50,197 bases of DNA from Enterobacter sp. Bisph1 (GCF_000814905.1 NZ_JXAG01000015.1:1-50197); one strand, 5' to 3'. Positions 26,664 through 35,931 are shown, counted from the stretch's first letter. Numbers and translations are program-made. Notes: a model not told the origin generated them from the sequence alone.

Positions 26664-27173
26664 TCAGGCGGTTTGGCTTAAGCGCGCCACCGACAACGCT
26701 TTGGTAAAGCGCAACCGGCCGTCATAAGGCGGCAGGCTGTACTCCTCCGGGTTGCGATGGATATCGAACTGCGGTTGATAACCCTGGCTTAGATAGAGAC
26801 GCACCGCTTCCGGCTGGCGAAAGCCGGTGGTCAGGTAAATATGGCTGTAACCGGCAAGCAGCGCGCGATGCTCCAGCTGCTGGACGATTTTCGCCGCCAG
26901 TCCCTGCTGGCGCAGCTGCGGGTGGGTCCAGATGCGTTTGATCTCAGCCGTCTGCGCATCAAAGGGTTTATATGCGCCGGTGGCGATAATTTCGCCGCCG
27001 CGCTCCAGCACCAGAAACAATCCCTGCGGCGCTAAATACCACTCGGTTTGCTCCACTTCGGCGCTGCGGGAAAAGTAGTCGCCATAGCGTGCAGCATATT
27101 CCGCAAACAGCCCGTTGAGGATCGGCTGTAGCTCTGCCGCTTCTGGCGAAACATCGCGGAAACGATCGCGCAT
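26664..27173 (-). CDS. GNAT N-acetyltransferase (SnaA/YtmI-like)
   Basis: 169 aa cytoplasmic GNAT protein. The acetyl-CoA site is visible in IKRIWTHPQLRQQGLAAKIVQQLE (R/Q-x-x-G-x-A/G motif), followed by GYSHIYLTTGFRQPEAVRLYLSQGYQP. In the B. subtilis ytmI operon the GNAT protein acetylates S-(2-succino)cysteine-type substrates before oxidation; the same role is inferred here from matching neighbours. The start ATG at 27171-27173 has AAGGAG upstream; a longer reading of 72 codons lies within the next gene and is rejected. It stands between the second binding protein and the permease. Confidence 0.8.
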   Translation of the reverse strand: MRDRFRDVSPEAAELQPILNGLFAEYAARYGDYFSRSAEVEQTEWYLAPQGLFLVLERGGEIIATGAYKPFDAQTAEIKRIWTHPQLRQQGLAAKIVQQLEHRALLAGYSHIYLTTGFRQPEAVRLYLSQGYQPQFDIHRNPEEYSLPPYDGRLRFTKALSVARLSQTA

Positions 27174-27183
27174 AATGTTCTCC

Positions 27184-28113
27184 TTAATCGCCAAGACCTG
27201 CCGGATTAATCTCCGACGCCGGAATACGTTCAACACCCTCACCCCAACGGTTGAGCACCTTGTCGTAGTCACCGTTTTTAATCGCCCCGTTAAGCGCCGT
27301 TTGCACCGGCTGCGCCAGCCCGCTGCCTTTACGCAAGGTGACGGCGATATGTGCCGCTTTCGGCCAGCCACCGTCGACGCTGCCCACAAGTTTGGTTTTA
27401 CCCGTTAACGCCGCTTTCCATGCGCCAATCACGTTCGGGCCGAAATAAGCGTCGGCGCGCCCCGATTGCAGCGCCAGGGTCTGGGCGGCATCATCTTTGG
27501 TATAAACCGGGGTAAAGGGCTTGAGCCCTTTTTTCACATTCTCAGCGTTCCACGCGAGCAGGATCGCCTCTTGATTAGTACCGGACCCGACAATAATACG
27601 CAGCCCGGCAATCTCTTCCGCTTTGCTAATAGACTTCAGCGGGCTGGTCGATTTGACATAGAAACCGAGGGAATCCTTGCGATAGGTCGCGAAATCGAAC
27701 TTCGCTTTGCGCTCTTTAGTGACGGTGATGTTGCTGATGGCTGCGTCATATTTGCCAGAGGTTACGCCGAGCGGCCAGTCCTCCCACGAAGTGGGCACCA
27801 CGTTGAGCTCCAGCCCAAGGCTGCTGGCGACCAGCCGGGCAATGTCGACTTCGCTCCCAAGCAGGGTTTTATTGTCATCGGCGAAAACCGTCAGCGGCGG
27901 CGAATTGAGCGCCGCTACGGCGACGGTGAATTTCCCCGGCACCACAAAAGCGTAATTTTTCGGCAGTTCGGCGATGGCCTTTGGGTTTTTCGCCGTTACG
28001 ATCGGCGCTTTATTGGCGTCCAGGCTGACGCCGGTGCCGTTGATGGTGACGTTTTCAGCCCAGGCCAGCGGCGCAGCCGCCAGTATGAGCGAAAGGATGA
28101 GCGATGTTTTCAT
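27184..28113 (-). CDS. Amino-acid-type periplasmic binding protein 2 (TcyJ/TcyK-like)
   Basis: 309 aa. Signal peptide MKTSLILSLILAAAPLAWA, then a family-3 binding domain: AVAALNSPPLTVFADDNKTLLGSEVDIARLVASSLGLELNVV, LGVTSGKYDAAISNITVTKER, IVGSGTNQEAILLAW. It is a paralogue of the binding protein at 24071, with the same motif order. The start is placed at 28111-28113; an upstream reading of 68 codons lies inside the monooxygenase gene. It is the fourth gene of the operon and starts 14 bp past the monooxygenase stop. Two binding proteins for one membrane complex widen the ligand range, as with TcyJ and TcyK in B. subtilis. Confidence 0.82.
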   Translation of the reverse strand: MKTSLILSLILAAAPLAWAENVTINGTGVSLDANKAPIVTAKNPKAIAELPKNYAFVVPGKFTVAVAALNSPPLTVFADDNKTLLGSEVDIARLVASSLGLELNVVPTSWEDWPLGVTSGKYDAAISNITVTKERKAKFDFATYRKDSLGFYVKSTSPLKSISKAEEIAGLRIIVGSGTNQEAILLAWNAENVKKGLKPFTPVYTKDDAAQTLALQSGRADAYFGPNVIGAWKAALTGKTKLVGSVDGGWPKAAHIAVTLRKGSGLAQPVQTALNGAIKNGDYDKVLNRWGEGVERIPASEINPAGLGD

Positions 28114-28127
28114 AGCGGATTCTTCTT

Positions 28128-29444
28128 TTATTGTTGTGTGGCGGGATGAACCGGAACGGCAAGCCCTAAGCTTTCGCGCAGTGTGGTGCCGGGATATTCC
28201 GTACGAAACAGGCCACGCGCCTGCAGCAACGGCACCACTTTTTCTACAAAGCGCGGAAAGGTATCGGGCGTTCCGCCCTGGATGATAAAACCGTCGGCAG
28301 CGTGGTTTTCGAACCACTTTTGCAGCCCATCGGCGACCTGCTGCGGCGTACCGGAAAAACGCGGGCGCGGCGACGTGCTCTCCAGCGCAACCTGGCGCAG
28401 GGTTAACCGACGCTCGCGGGCAATACGTTTGATCTCATCGGTGGTGCTGCGAAAGCTGTTTTGCCCTAAATCGCCGACGTTCGGAAACGGCTCATCAAGG
28501 GGATACTGGCTAAAATCATGATGTTCGAAGTAGCGCCCGAGGTAATTCAGCGCATCTTCAATGGAGACCAGCGCGGCGGTGGTTTGATACTGCTGCTCGG
28601 CATCCTCTTCGCTGTCGCCGACAATCACGCTGACGCCCTGGAAAATATGCAGTTCGTCATGGCGACGGCCATATTTTTCCAGCTGATTTTTCACATCGCG
28701 ATAAAAAGCCTGCGCTTCTTCGAGGGTTTCCTGATGGGTAAAAATAGCGTCCGCATGGCGCGCCGCCAGCTGTTTACCGTCGTCGGATGCGCCCGCCTGG
28801 AAAATAACCGGCCTCCCCTGCGGCGTACGGCCTATATTTAACGGCCCGGCGACCTTGAAAAAGTCACCGTGGTGATTGAGGGGATGTAATTTACCCGCAT
28901 CGAAGAACTGCCCGCTCTGTTTATTACGCACAAAGGCGTCTTCTTCCCATGAATTCCACAGCCCTTTCACTACCTGCAAATATTCATCGGCAATCCGATA
29001 ACGCAACGCATGATCCGGATGCTGCGCGCGGGAGAAATTTTTTGCCGAGCCTTCCAGCGGCGAGGTGACCACGTTCCAGCCAGCCCGTCCCTGGCTGAGA
29101 TGATCGAGGCTGGCGAACTGGCGCGCAACGGTAAAAGGTTCGCTGTAGGAGGTAGAAAGCGTGCCCACTAAACCGAGATGATGAGTGACGCTGGCGAGCG
29201 CCGATAATACCGTTATCGGTTCGAAGCGATTTAAAAAATGGGGGATCGATTTTTCATTGATATATAACCCGTCGGCGACAAACAGAAAGTCCAGCTTCCC
29301 CTGCTCGGCAATGCGCGCCGTGTCCTGCACAAAGTTAAAATTAATACTCGCATCGGCAATGGCCGCCGGGTGACGCCATGCGGACATATTCCCCGATGCG
29401 CCATGTAATATCGTGCCAAGCCGTAGTTGTCGTGCTGTAGACAT
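28128..29444 (-). CDS. FMN-dependent monooxygenase, NtaA/SnaA/DszA type (YtnJ/CmoJ-like)
   Basis: 438 aa bacterial-luciferase-like (LLM) flavin monooxygenase of the NtaA/SnaA/DszA/SoxA group. Diagnostic segments include [66 protein letters not shown] and [25 protein letters not shown]. Such enzymes use reduced FMN from a separate reductase, none of which is encoded in the operon. B. subtilis CmoJ (YtnJ) sits in an equivalent operon that opens N-acetylated S-alkyl cysteines; the same reaction is inferred. It is the third gene of the operon, 65 bp past the deacylase. Confidence 0.85.
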   Translation of the reverse strand: MSTARQLRLGTILHGASGNMSAWRHPAAIADASINFNFVQDTARIAEQGKLDFLFVADGLYINEKSIPHFLNRFEPITVLSALASVTHHLGLVGTLSTSYSEPFTVARQFASLDHLSQGRAGWNVVTSPLEGSAKNFSRAQHPDHALRYRIADEYLQVVKGLWNSWEEDAFVRNKQSGQFFDAGKLHPLNHHGDFFKVAGPLNIGRTPQGRPVIFQAGASDDGKQLAARHADAIFTHQETLEEAQAFYRDVKNQLEKYGRRHDELHIFQGVSVIVGDSEEDAEQQYQTTAALVSIEDALNYLGRYFEHHDFSQYPLDEPFPNVGDLGQNSFRSTTDEIKRIARERRLTLRQVALESTSPRPRFSGTPQQVADGLQKWFENHAADGFIIQGGTPDTFPRFVEKVVPLLQARGLFRTEYPGTTLRESLGLAVPVHPATQQ

Positions 29445-29509
29445 AACCGATCCTCATTTTTGGGCAACAGGTGGCCCGGAGCATCCGCCCCAGGCAAACT
29501 AAGTGGCTA

Positions 29510-30631
29510 TTAAGGTTGCAGCAGCGCTTTTTCCGCCAGCAGGGCGAAATAACGCGCCGCCTGTTCAATTAATGCTTCATCCGGATTAAACGCCGGATGG
29601 TGCAGACCGTATTCACTGTGGCTACCGATGCTGACAAACGCGCCGGGAATCTGCTGCAGATAGACGGCGAAATCTTCCCCACCCATGTGCAAATCCGCCT
29701 CCTGCGTCTGATAGCCATGCCCATCGGCAACGTCGCGGGCGAAGGTAGCCCAGCTATCGTCATTGACCAGCGCGGTCGGCCCGGCAAACCAGCGGACGTC
29801 GATCTGTGCGTTAAACGCCTGCGCCAGCCCGGCGGCAATGTCGTTGACTCTTTTTGTGACGTTGTCACGAACCGTTTGCCGATGGGTGCGCAGCGTCCCT
29901 TCCAGCTCGACCTGTTCTGGCAACACATTCCAGGTATTACCGCCCTGAATGCGCGTGACGCTGAGCACGACGGATTCCAGCGTGTTGACGTTGCGACTGG
30001 CAATGCTTTGCAGCGCCACCACTAACTGACTGGCGAGTAATATGGCGTCGTTGCCTTCGTGGGGACGTGCGGCATGCGCCCCTTTTCCACTTACCGTCAG
30101 TGAGAAGCGATCGACGTTGGCATAAAACGCACCGCCGCGGGTGGCAAAGGATCCCACCGGTAAACCGGGTTCGTTGTGCATACCAAAAATCGCGCGAACG
30201 TTATCCAGCGCGCCGGCGCTGATTAAACGTTTAGCCCCGCCAAAACTCTCTTCTGCGGGCTGGAACAGGATGCGCACCCGGCCTGCCAGCTGCGACTCTT
30301 TCTGTTTGAGCAGCAGCGCCGCGCCCAGCATTACGCTGGAATGAATATCGTGGCCGCAGGCATGCATCACCCCCGCGTTGCGCGAGGCAAACGGCACATC
30401 GACTTTTTCTTCAATCGGTAAGGCATCGATATCCGCGCGCAGGGCAATCACTTTCTCACCGCGGCCCACTTCCGCCACCACGCCGGTGGGGAGGTTCAGT
30501 GGCAACAGCTTTAGCCCGGCGTTTTCCAGCCAGTGGCGAATACGGCGAGTGGTTTCAAACTCCTGCAGCGACAGTTCTGGGTGCTGGTGCAACTCGCGTC
30601 GCCAGTCGATCAGTTGTTGCCCGAAGCTCAT
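29510..30631 (-). CDS. M20D-family amidohydrolase/deacetylase (SndA/YtnL-like)
   Basis: 373 aa metallopeptidase-like hydrolase of the M20D (hippurate hydrolase/N-acyl amino acid amidohydrolase) group. Metal and catalytic motifs are visible: VMHACGHDIHSSVMLG (Cys-His metal ligands), RILFQPAEESFGG (Glu-Glu), GMHNEPGLPVG and the C-terminal MGGEDFAVYL. The dimerisation domain contains SGKGAHAARPHEGNDAI. In the B. subtilis operon SndA removes the acetyl group from N-acetylcysteine-type intermediates; this matches the GNAT plus monooxygenase neighbours. Its start overlaps the preceding monooxygenase stop (ATGA at 30628-30631), so the two are coupled. Confidence 0.85.
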   Translation of the reverse strand: MSFGQQLIDWRRELHQHPELSLQEFETTRRIRHWLENAGLKLLPLNLPTGVVAEVGRGEKVIALRADIDALPIEEKVDVPFASRNAGVMHACGHDIHSSVMLGAALLLKQKESQLAGRVRILFQPAEESFGGAKRLISAGALDNVRAIFGMHNEPGLPVGSFATRGGAFYANVDRFSLTVSGKGAHAARPHEGNDAILLASQLVVALQSIASRNVNTLESVVLSVTRIQGGNTWNVLPEQVELEGTLRTHRQTVRDNVTKRVNDIAAGLAQAFNAQIDVRWFAGPTALVNDDSWATFARDVADGHGYQTQEADLHMGGEDFAVYLQQIPGAFVSIGSHSEYGLHHPAFNPDEALIEQAARYFALLAEKALLQP

Positions 30632-31644
30632 CCCGTGACCTCCTGCGAAGTGCTGGCACCGGCATGCGCCTGCGCCAGCAGTAACACGGAGGTCAGTCGC
30701 GCCGCGCCTTCGCTAACCGGCGTGTCGATAATAAATTCATCAATGGCAAACTGCTGATGCAGGGCGTCCAGCTCCGCCAGCACCTGCTGCGCCGTACCGG
30801 CAATCAGCGAGTGCGGTCGTTTGGCGATCCGTACCGCCGGGCTGCCGGCCTGGCGGGCGAAAGCCTGGCCCTGCGCTTCACTGGCAACGCTCACCCGCTG
30901 GCCGTTTGCCAGCTCCACGCCCCAAATTTCCACCTGTTGCGCCAGCGCTTTCGCCTGGGATTCGCTCTCGGCGACAATGACCTGCACCGCTACCAGCGTG
31001 TCGCGCTGCGTCTGTAATTGCCACTGCGTGACAACGTCACGCAAAAGCGCTTTATCGCCGTTGAGATGGGCGGCAAAAACGAAGTTCCAGCCGAGCCTTG
31101 CCGCCAGGGCCGCACTTTCCAGGCTGGCGCCGAGTAAAAATCCGTCGGCACGCTGCGGCGGTAAGGGCATGGCAAGGACGGTTTCTTCCGCCACATCATC
31201 TTTTGTCAGCGACAGCCAGTTATCCAGCTGTGCCAGCTGGTCGGCGAAACTGCCCTTTTCCGCCAAATTTATCCCTTGCTGTAGGGCGCGGGTAGACAGC
31301 GGCAGCCCGCCGGGGGCTTTACCGACGCCAAGATCGACGCGCCCAGGCGCGAGGGTCGCCAGCAGGTTAAAGTTCTCTGCCACCTTAAACGGGCTGTAGT
31401 GTTGCAGCATTACGCCGCCGGATCCGACGCGAATACGCCGCGTCTGAGCAAGGATCCAGGCGATAAGCAGTTCGGGCGACGGGCTCGCCAGCTGCGCGGT
31501 GTTGTGATGTTCGGCAATCCAGAATCGGTGATAGCCCCAGTTCTCCGCCTGCTGCGCCAGTTGCAGCGTGCGGGCCAGGGCGTCCTGCGCGGTTTCGTGT
31601 TCCGCAATCGGGCTTTTATCCAGCAGACTCAGGCGATAAGACAT
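30628..31644 (-). CDS. Luciferase-like flavin monooxygenase (YtmO/CmoO-like, MsnO8 group)
   Basis: 338 aa LLM-family protein of the MsnO8/YtmO group, shorter than the NtaA-type enzyme in the same operon. Core segments are YRLSLLDKSPIAEHETAQDA, FWIAEHHNTAQLASPSPELL, VGSGGVMLQHYSPFKVAENF and LAPGRVDLGVGKAPGG. Family members act on small organosulfur or fatty substrates with reduced FMN. The ATG at 31642-31644 (MSYRLSLL) is chosen; a GTG three codons upstream is possible, and neither has a strong ribosome site. It is the first gene of the eight-gene operon, and its stop overlaps the deacylase start. Confidence 0.82.
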   Translation of the reverse strand: MSYRLSLLDKSPIAEHETAQDALARTLQLAQQAENWGYHRFWIAEHHNTAQLASPSPELLIAWILAQTRRIRVGSGGVMLQHYSPFKVAENFNLLATLAPGRVDLGVGKAPGGLPLSTRALQQGINLAEKGSFADQLAQLDNWLSLTKDDVAEETVLAMPLPPQRADGFLLGASLESAALAARLGWNFVFAAHLNGDKALLRDVVTQWQLQTQRDTLVAVQVIVAESESQAKALAQQVEIWGVELANGQRVSVASEAQGQAFARQAGSPAVRIAKRPHSLIAGTAQQVLAELDALHQQFAIDEFIIDTPVSEGAARLTSVLLLAQAHAGASTSQEVTG

Positions 31645-31981
31645 GCAGTGCACTCATGTTAGAGAAGATAAGGCCATTAAACGGGGGATGAGCACCTGCT
31701 GTGAAACAATTAATTTACATTACATAAGCAAAAAATTTGCATAGCCGCTAATACGCAGCACCTGGAGCCGGTCTTAGGTAAATTCATTCACTCACTGTAT
31801 GGTTAATTTGTTACATATTTGTTTTGTTAATATTGGTGTTTTCTGTTGCAATTTTAACCATCCTGAATCATTTACTCTGTTTGAAGCGGTCAGGTTCACA
31901 AATTCCGCTAATAGTGACTCTTTATGACACGGGTATGTTTTGCGTCCTCAAAAGAATGCGGTTACGATGCTGCGCCATGTT
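31645..31981. other. Intergenic region between the sulfur-salvage operon and ansP
   Basis: AT-rich region of divergent promoters. On the minus side the run AATTAATTTACATTACATAA at 31708-31727 would fit an activator-dependent promoter for the operon (CysB is the expected regulator). No regulator gene is linked, and I found no clear -35/-10 pair. Confidence 0.45.
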
Positions 31982-32110
31982 ATGTCTTATCCATACGAAG
32001 AAAGACTGGAAAGACAGCGCATTACCCCAGGGCAGGCAATCGATTGGTATTTTGCCGTCCGGGTTGAAGAATTCCGCAAGGCTCAGACAGGTCAACAGGT
32101 AACGCAATGA
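31982..32110 (+). CDS. Small 42-aa ORF overlapping the start of ansP
   Basis: Encodes a hydrophilic peptide beginning MSYPYEERLERQRITPGQAI and ending in QQVTQ. It ends with ATGA shared with the ansP start (32107-32110), which indicates translational coupling. Another in-frame ATG lies 15 bp upstream (31967). The amino acid composition (charged, helix-prone, one Trp) looks protein-like rather than random. No clear ribosome site was seen. It could be a conserved small protein or a leader ORF for ansP; I did not recognise a family. Confidence 0.5.
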   Translation: MSYPYEERLERQRITPGQAIDWYFAVRVEEFRKAQTGQQVTQ

Positions 32111-33600
32111 AAAAAGACAACAACGTCACGGATCATCACGCCGCGAAACGACGCTGGCTCAATTCCCATGAAGAAGGCTATAACCGCGCGATGGGGAATC
32201 GCCAGGTGCAAATGATTGCCATTGGGGGCGCAATCGGGACAGGTTTATTTCTGGGCGCAGGCGCCCGACTACAGATGGCGGGGCCGTCGCTGGCTATCGT
32301 TTATCTGGTATGTGGGATTTTCTCCTTCTTTATTCTGCGCGCGCTGGGCGAACTGGTATTACACCGCCCTTCCAGCGGCAGCTTTGTTTCCTATGCCCGT
32401 GAGTTTCTCGGTGAGAAAGCCGCCTATGTTGCCGGCTGGATGTATTTTATTAACTGGGCAATGACCGGGATTGTCGATATCACCGCCGTGGCGCTGTATA
32501 TGCACTACTGGGGTTCTTTCGGCGATGTGCCGCAATGGGTGTTTGCCCTCGGCGCGCTGGCGATTGTCGGCACCATGAACATGATTGGCGTGAAGTGGTT
32601 CGCCGAAATGGAGTTCTGGTTTGCGCTGGTAAAAGTGCTGGCAATTGTGGTGTTTCTGGTGGTTGGTACCGTTTTCCTCGGCAGCGGCAAACCGCTGGAC
32701 GGGAATGCGACCGGTTTCCATCTGATTACCGATAACGGCGGCTTCTTCCCGCACGGCCTGCTACCGGCGCTGGTGCTGGTGCAAGGGGTGGTATTCGCCT
32801 TTGCCTCTATCGAACTGGTAGGCACAGCGGCCGGAGAGTGTAAAGATCCGCAGACTATGGTGCCAAAAGCCATTAACAGCGTTATCTGGCGTATCGGTTT
32901 ATTCTATGTCGGTTCCGTGGTGCTGCTGGTGCTGTTACTGCCGTGGAACGCTTACCAGGCGGGGCAAAGCCCGTTCGTCACCTTCTTCTCGAAGCTTGGC
33001 GTGCCTTATATTGGCGACATTATGAACATGGTGGTGCTGACCGCGGCACTTTCCAGCCTTAACTCAGGTCTGTACAGCACCGGGCGTATTCTGCGTTCGA
33101 TGTCGATGGGCGGATCCGCACCGAAGTTCATGTCAAAAATGAGCCGTCATCAGGTGCCTTACGCGGGCATTCTGGCGACCATTTTCGTGTACATTTTCGG
33201 CGTGTTCCTGAACTATCTGGTGCCGTCACAGGTGTTTGAGATCGTCCTTAACGTTGCATCCCTTGGGATTATTGCCTCCTGGGGCTTTATCGTGGTGTGC
33301 CAGATGCGCCTGCGCAAAGCTATCCGCGAAGGTAAAGCGGCGGATGTCAGCTTCAAAATGCCTGGCGCGCCGGTAACGTCCTGGCTGACGCTGCTGTTTC
33401 TGCTCAGCGTGCTGGTGCTGATGGCGTTTGATTATCCGAACGGCACCTTTACTATCGCGTCGATTCCGCTGATTGCGATCGTGCTGTTTGCAGGTTGGTT
33501 TGGCGTGCGTAAACGCGTCAATGAGATCCACAGCACCGCGCCGGTTCATCCGGATGCGGCGAAAGCGGCCCCGCTGGTCGAGAAGCAATCCCATTTATAA
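32107..33600 (+). CDS. ansP: L-asparagine permease AnsP
   Basis: 497 aa amino acid-polyamine-organocation family permease with twelve helices in the inner membrane. It follows E. coli AnsP closely: HAAKRRWLNSHEEGYNRAMG, RQVQMIAIGGAIGTGLFLGA, SGSFVSYAREFLGEKAAYVA, ASIELVGTAAGECKDPQTMV and LTAALSSLNSGLYSTGRILR. It imports L-asparagine. The start overlaps the stop of the 42-aa ORF, and a Rho-independent terminator follows at 33617. In E. coli ansP lies between yncE and yncG. Here yncE is missing, the cyn genes lie downstream, and the salvage operon separates ansP from yncG. Confidence 0.95.
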   Translation: MKKDNNVTDHHAAKRRWLNSHEEGYNRAMGNRQVQMIAIGGAIGTGLFLGAGARLQMAGPSLAIVYLVCGIFSFFILRALGELVLHRPSSGSFVSYAREFLGEKAAYVAGWMYFINWAMTGIVDITAVALYMHYWGSFGDVPQWVFALGALAIVGTMNMIGVKWFAEMEFWFALVKVLAIVVFLVVGTVFLGSGKPLDGNATGFHLITDNGGFFPHGLLPALVLVQGVVFAFASIELVGTAAGECKDPQTMVPKAINSVIWRIGLFYVGSVVLLVLLLPWNAYQAGQSPFVTFFSKLGVPYIGDIMNMVVLTAALSSLNSGLYSTGRILRSMSMGGSAPKFMSKMSRHQVPYAGILATIFVYIFGVFLNYLVPSQVFEIVLNVASLGIIASWGFIVVCQMRLRKAIREGKAADVSFKMPGAPVTSWLTLLFLLSVLVLMAFDYPNGTFTIASIPLIAIVLFAGWFGVRKRVNEIHSTAPVHPDAAKAAPLVEKQSHL

Positions 33601-33616
33601 TCACGCGTATTAACAG

Positions 33617-33649
33617 AAGCCGCGACGAACCTGTTGCGGCTTTTTTTTT
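33617..33649 (+). terminator. Rho-independent terminator of ansP
   Basis: AAGCCGC (33617-33623) pairs with GCGGCTT (33636-33642), and the plus strand continues into a run of nine T (33641-33649). It starts 16 bp past the ansP stop. Confidence 0.88.
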
Positions 33650-33679
33650 ATCTAAAAATACCCTCCCCTGGCCGGTGTA

Positions 33680-34588
33680 TCACCTGCCTTCCCCTTGCAG
33701 CGACGTCGCTACCTCGCGGGCAACGTCGAAAAAGGCGCGCGCCGCCGAGGAGTGATACATCCCCCTGCGCTGCAGTATAACGGCGGTGCGCTGAAGTCTT
33801 TCCGGCCCTAACTCAATGGCATGAAGTTCGGGATGCGCCCGCGCAATGGCCGCTGGCAACAGGGTCGAAAGCGTGGTTCTGCGCACTACTTCGATTAACG
33901 CGCCAATGGTATTGGCCTCCATTAATACACGGGGATGAATATTGTGTTCGTTGCAATAGCGGTCAATCTGCTCGCGGGTGGCGAACTCTTTGCTGAGCAG
34001 CATTAAAGACTCTTCCTGCAGCGTCTTAAGCCCAATGGTTCGCTCCCCGACCAGCGGATGCAGGCTACCGACCACCAGCGCCAGGGTTTCCACCATCAAT
34101 GGCTGAGCTTCGATATCCGCCGCGTGACCTTCTTCAAACGCGATGCCCACGTCTAACTCGTCAGCCAGTAACTGTTTCTCCATCTGTTCCTGGGCGACTT
34201 CATGGATCTGCACGGTTATTTTGGGGTATTTGCGGTGAAAGGCTTCGATCAGCGGGCCAACGAGGTAACTGGTAAACGTGGGCGTTACCGCAATGCGCAG
34301 CGTTCCCCGGCTCAAATCACCGACATCATGGAGGGCGCGTTTCCCCTCCTCTAACATCTGTGCTGCGCGCCGGGCATGGAGCAGGTAAACCTCCCCGGCG
34401 TCCGTCAGTCGCGTCTTGCGTCCCGAACGGTCAAACAACTGCACGCCGAGGCTCTCTTCAAGCTGCCTGACCTGCTGTGAAAGCGCCGGTTGCGAAACAT
34501 GCAGCGCGGCTGCCGCATGGGTAAAGCCTTGATGTTCCGCCACGGCAAGGAAGTATTGAATGTCGCGAGCCAGCATACTTTTATCCAT
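33680..34588 (-). CDS. cynR: LysR-type activator of the cyanate operon
   Basis: 302 aa. N-terminal winged helix-turn-helix (DIQYFLAVAEHQGFTHAAAA, LHVSQPALSQQVRQLEESLG) followed by the LysR substrate-binding domain. E. coli CynR activates cynTSX in the presence of cyanate or azide. It is divergent from cynT with a 99-bp gap that should hold both promoters and the CynR site. The start at 34586-34588 (MDKSMLARDIQYFL) suits the family; a second Met three codons on is possible. Confidence 0.9.
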   Translation of the reverse strand: MDKSMLARDIQYFLAVAEHQGFTHAAAALHVSQPALSQQVRQLEESLGVQLFDRSGRKTRLTDAGEVYLLHARRAAQMLEEGKRALHDVGDLSRGTLRIAVTPTFTSYLVGPLIEAFHRKYPKITVQIHEVAQEQMEKQLLADELDVGIAFEEGHAADIEAQPLMVETLALVVGSLHPLVGERTIGLKTLQEESLMLLSKEFATREQIDRYCNEHNIHPRVLMEANTIGALIEVVRRTTLSTLLPAAIARAHPELHAIELGPERLQRTAVILQRRGMYHSSAARAFFDVAREVATSLQGEGR

Positions 34589-34687
34589 AAGATTATGTTA
34601 TTTAGTTCATCATATATGAGTCTTTTACCTTATGCATAATGTTGCGTAACCTTGTCTCCATCACCTCGCTACCCACCGGAGACATGT

Positions 34688-35329
34688 ATGAAAGAGATCA
34701 TTGACGGTTTTTTGAAATTCCAACGGGAAGCCTTTCCCGAACGCGCCCGGCTGTTTAAAGACCTGGCGACGCAGCAAAATCCCCGCGCGCTGTTTATCTC
34801 CTGTTCCGACAGCCGCCTGGTGCCGGAACTGGTCACCCAGCGCGAGCCGGGCGATCTGTTCGTCATTCGTAATGCGGGCAACATCGTACCCTCTTACGGG
34901 CCGGAACCGGGCGGCGTTTCCGCCTCGGTCGAGTATGCCGTTGCCGCGTTGAAAGTTGCCGACATTGTGATTTGTGGACATTCGAACTGCGGCGCGATGA
35001 CCGCCATCGCCACCTGCCAGTGTCTCGATCATATGCCCGCCGTTGCCAGCTGGTTGCGCTACGCAGAGTCCGGGCGGGTGGTGAATGAATCGCGCAGCCA
35101 TCGCGATCAGCGCGCCAAAGTCGACGCTATGGTGCGCGAAAATGTTATCGCCCAGCTCGCCAATATCCAGACGCATCCCTCCGTGCGCCTTGCGCTTGAA
35201 GAGAAACGCCTGACGCTGCACGGCTGGGTTTATGACATCGAAAGCGGCGCTATCGATGCTTACGATGGCACCACCAGGACATTTGTTTCGCTGGCGGAGT
35301 GCCCGCAGACGCGCGCGGTTACCTGTTAA
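34688..35329 (+). CDS. cynT: Carbonic anhydrase of the cyanate operon
   Basis: 213 aa beta-class carbonic anhydrase. It interconverts CO2 and bicarbonate, so that the bicarbonate used by cyanase is not lost as CO2. The zinc ligands are visible as Cys in [10 protein letters not shown] (Cys-x-Asp-x-Arg) and His-x2-Cys in [10 protein letters not shown]. It is almost identical to E. coli CynT through residue 180, with a different and shorter C-terminus ([12 protein letters not shown]). The start is the ATG at 34688 ([10 protein letters not shown]); an upstream ATG would add 12 residues with no family support. It lies 31 bp before cynS. Confidence 0.94.
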   Translation: MKEIIDGFLKFQREAFPERARLFKDLATQQNPRALFISCSDSRLVPELVTQREPGDLFVIRNAGNIVPSYGPEPGGVSASVEYAVAALKVADIVICGHSNCGAMTAIATCQCLDHMPAVASWLRYAESGRVVNESRSHRDQRAKVDAMVRENVIAQLANIQTHPSVRLALEEKRLTLHGWVYDIESGAIDAYDGTTRTFVSLAECPQTRAVTC

Positions 35330-35360
35330 TCACTTTCCTTAAACCTTACGGAGACACATT

Positions 35361-35831
35361 ATGATCCAGTCACAAATTAATCAGCATTCTCGCCTCGCCC
35401 TGACGGATACCCTTCTGTTAGCCAAGGCGCGCAAAGACCTCACCTTTGCGCAGATTGCCGAACCTACCGGCCTGTCTGAAGCCTTCGTTACCGCCGCGCT
35501 GCTCGGCCAGCATCCGCTGCCTGCCAGTGCCGCGCAAAGTGTTGCCGACACGCTGGATCTTGATGCGGACGCCGTTGCTCTGCTGCAAACCATTCCGCTG
35601 CGCGGCAGTATTGGCAATGGCGTGCCGACGGATCCGACGATCTATCGTTTCTACGAAATGATTCAGGTTTACGGCACCACGCTAAAAGCGCTGGTTCATG
35701 AGAAGTTTGGCGACGGCATCATTAGCGCCATCAATTTCAAACTCGATGTGAAAAAAGTCGACGATCCGGAAGGCGGCTCCCGCGCCGTGATTACCCTCGA
35801 CGGCAAATATCTGCCGACAAAACCGTTCTAA
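35361..35831 (+). CDS. cynS: Cyanate hydratase (cyanase)
   Basis: 156 aa, the E. coli length. It converts cyanate and bicarbonate to carbamate and CO2; carbamate then breaks down to ammonia and CO2. The N-terminal helical domain resembles a DNA-binding fold, and the C-terminal half forms the decameric active site. Arg96, Glu99 and Ser122 of the E. coli enzyme lie in [20 protein letters not shown] and the following segment, which are conserved here. It ends [11 protein letters not shown] as in E. coli. It is followed 100 bp later by an amidohydrolase gene instead of the cyanate transporter cynX. Confidence 0.96.
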   Translation: MIQSQINQHSRLALTDTLLLAKARKDLTFAQIAEPTGLSEAFVTAALLGQHPLPASAAQSVADTLDLDADAVALLQTIPLRGSIGNGVPTDPTIYRFYEMIQVYGTTLKALVHEKFGDGIISAINFKLDVKKVDDPEGGSRAVITLDGKYLPTKPF

Positions 35832-35931
35832 TGCCCCACTAAGCCTTCAGCAGCACGGGTCACGCCCGCGCTGCCGGGACTTATCCCCGATCTGCTTTTC
35901 TCGCTGTTGCGGCTCTCTGAGGTTTGACGCT

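Noticed and set aside
31824..32102. 92-aa plus-strand ORF upstream of ansP
   Set aside because: The sequence is low quality as protein and is out of frame with the better 42-codon ORF that overlaps ansP.
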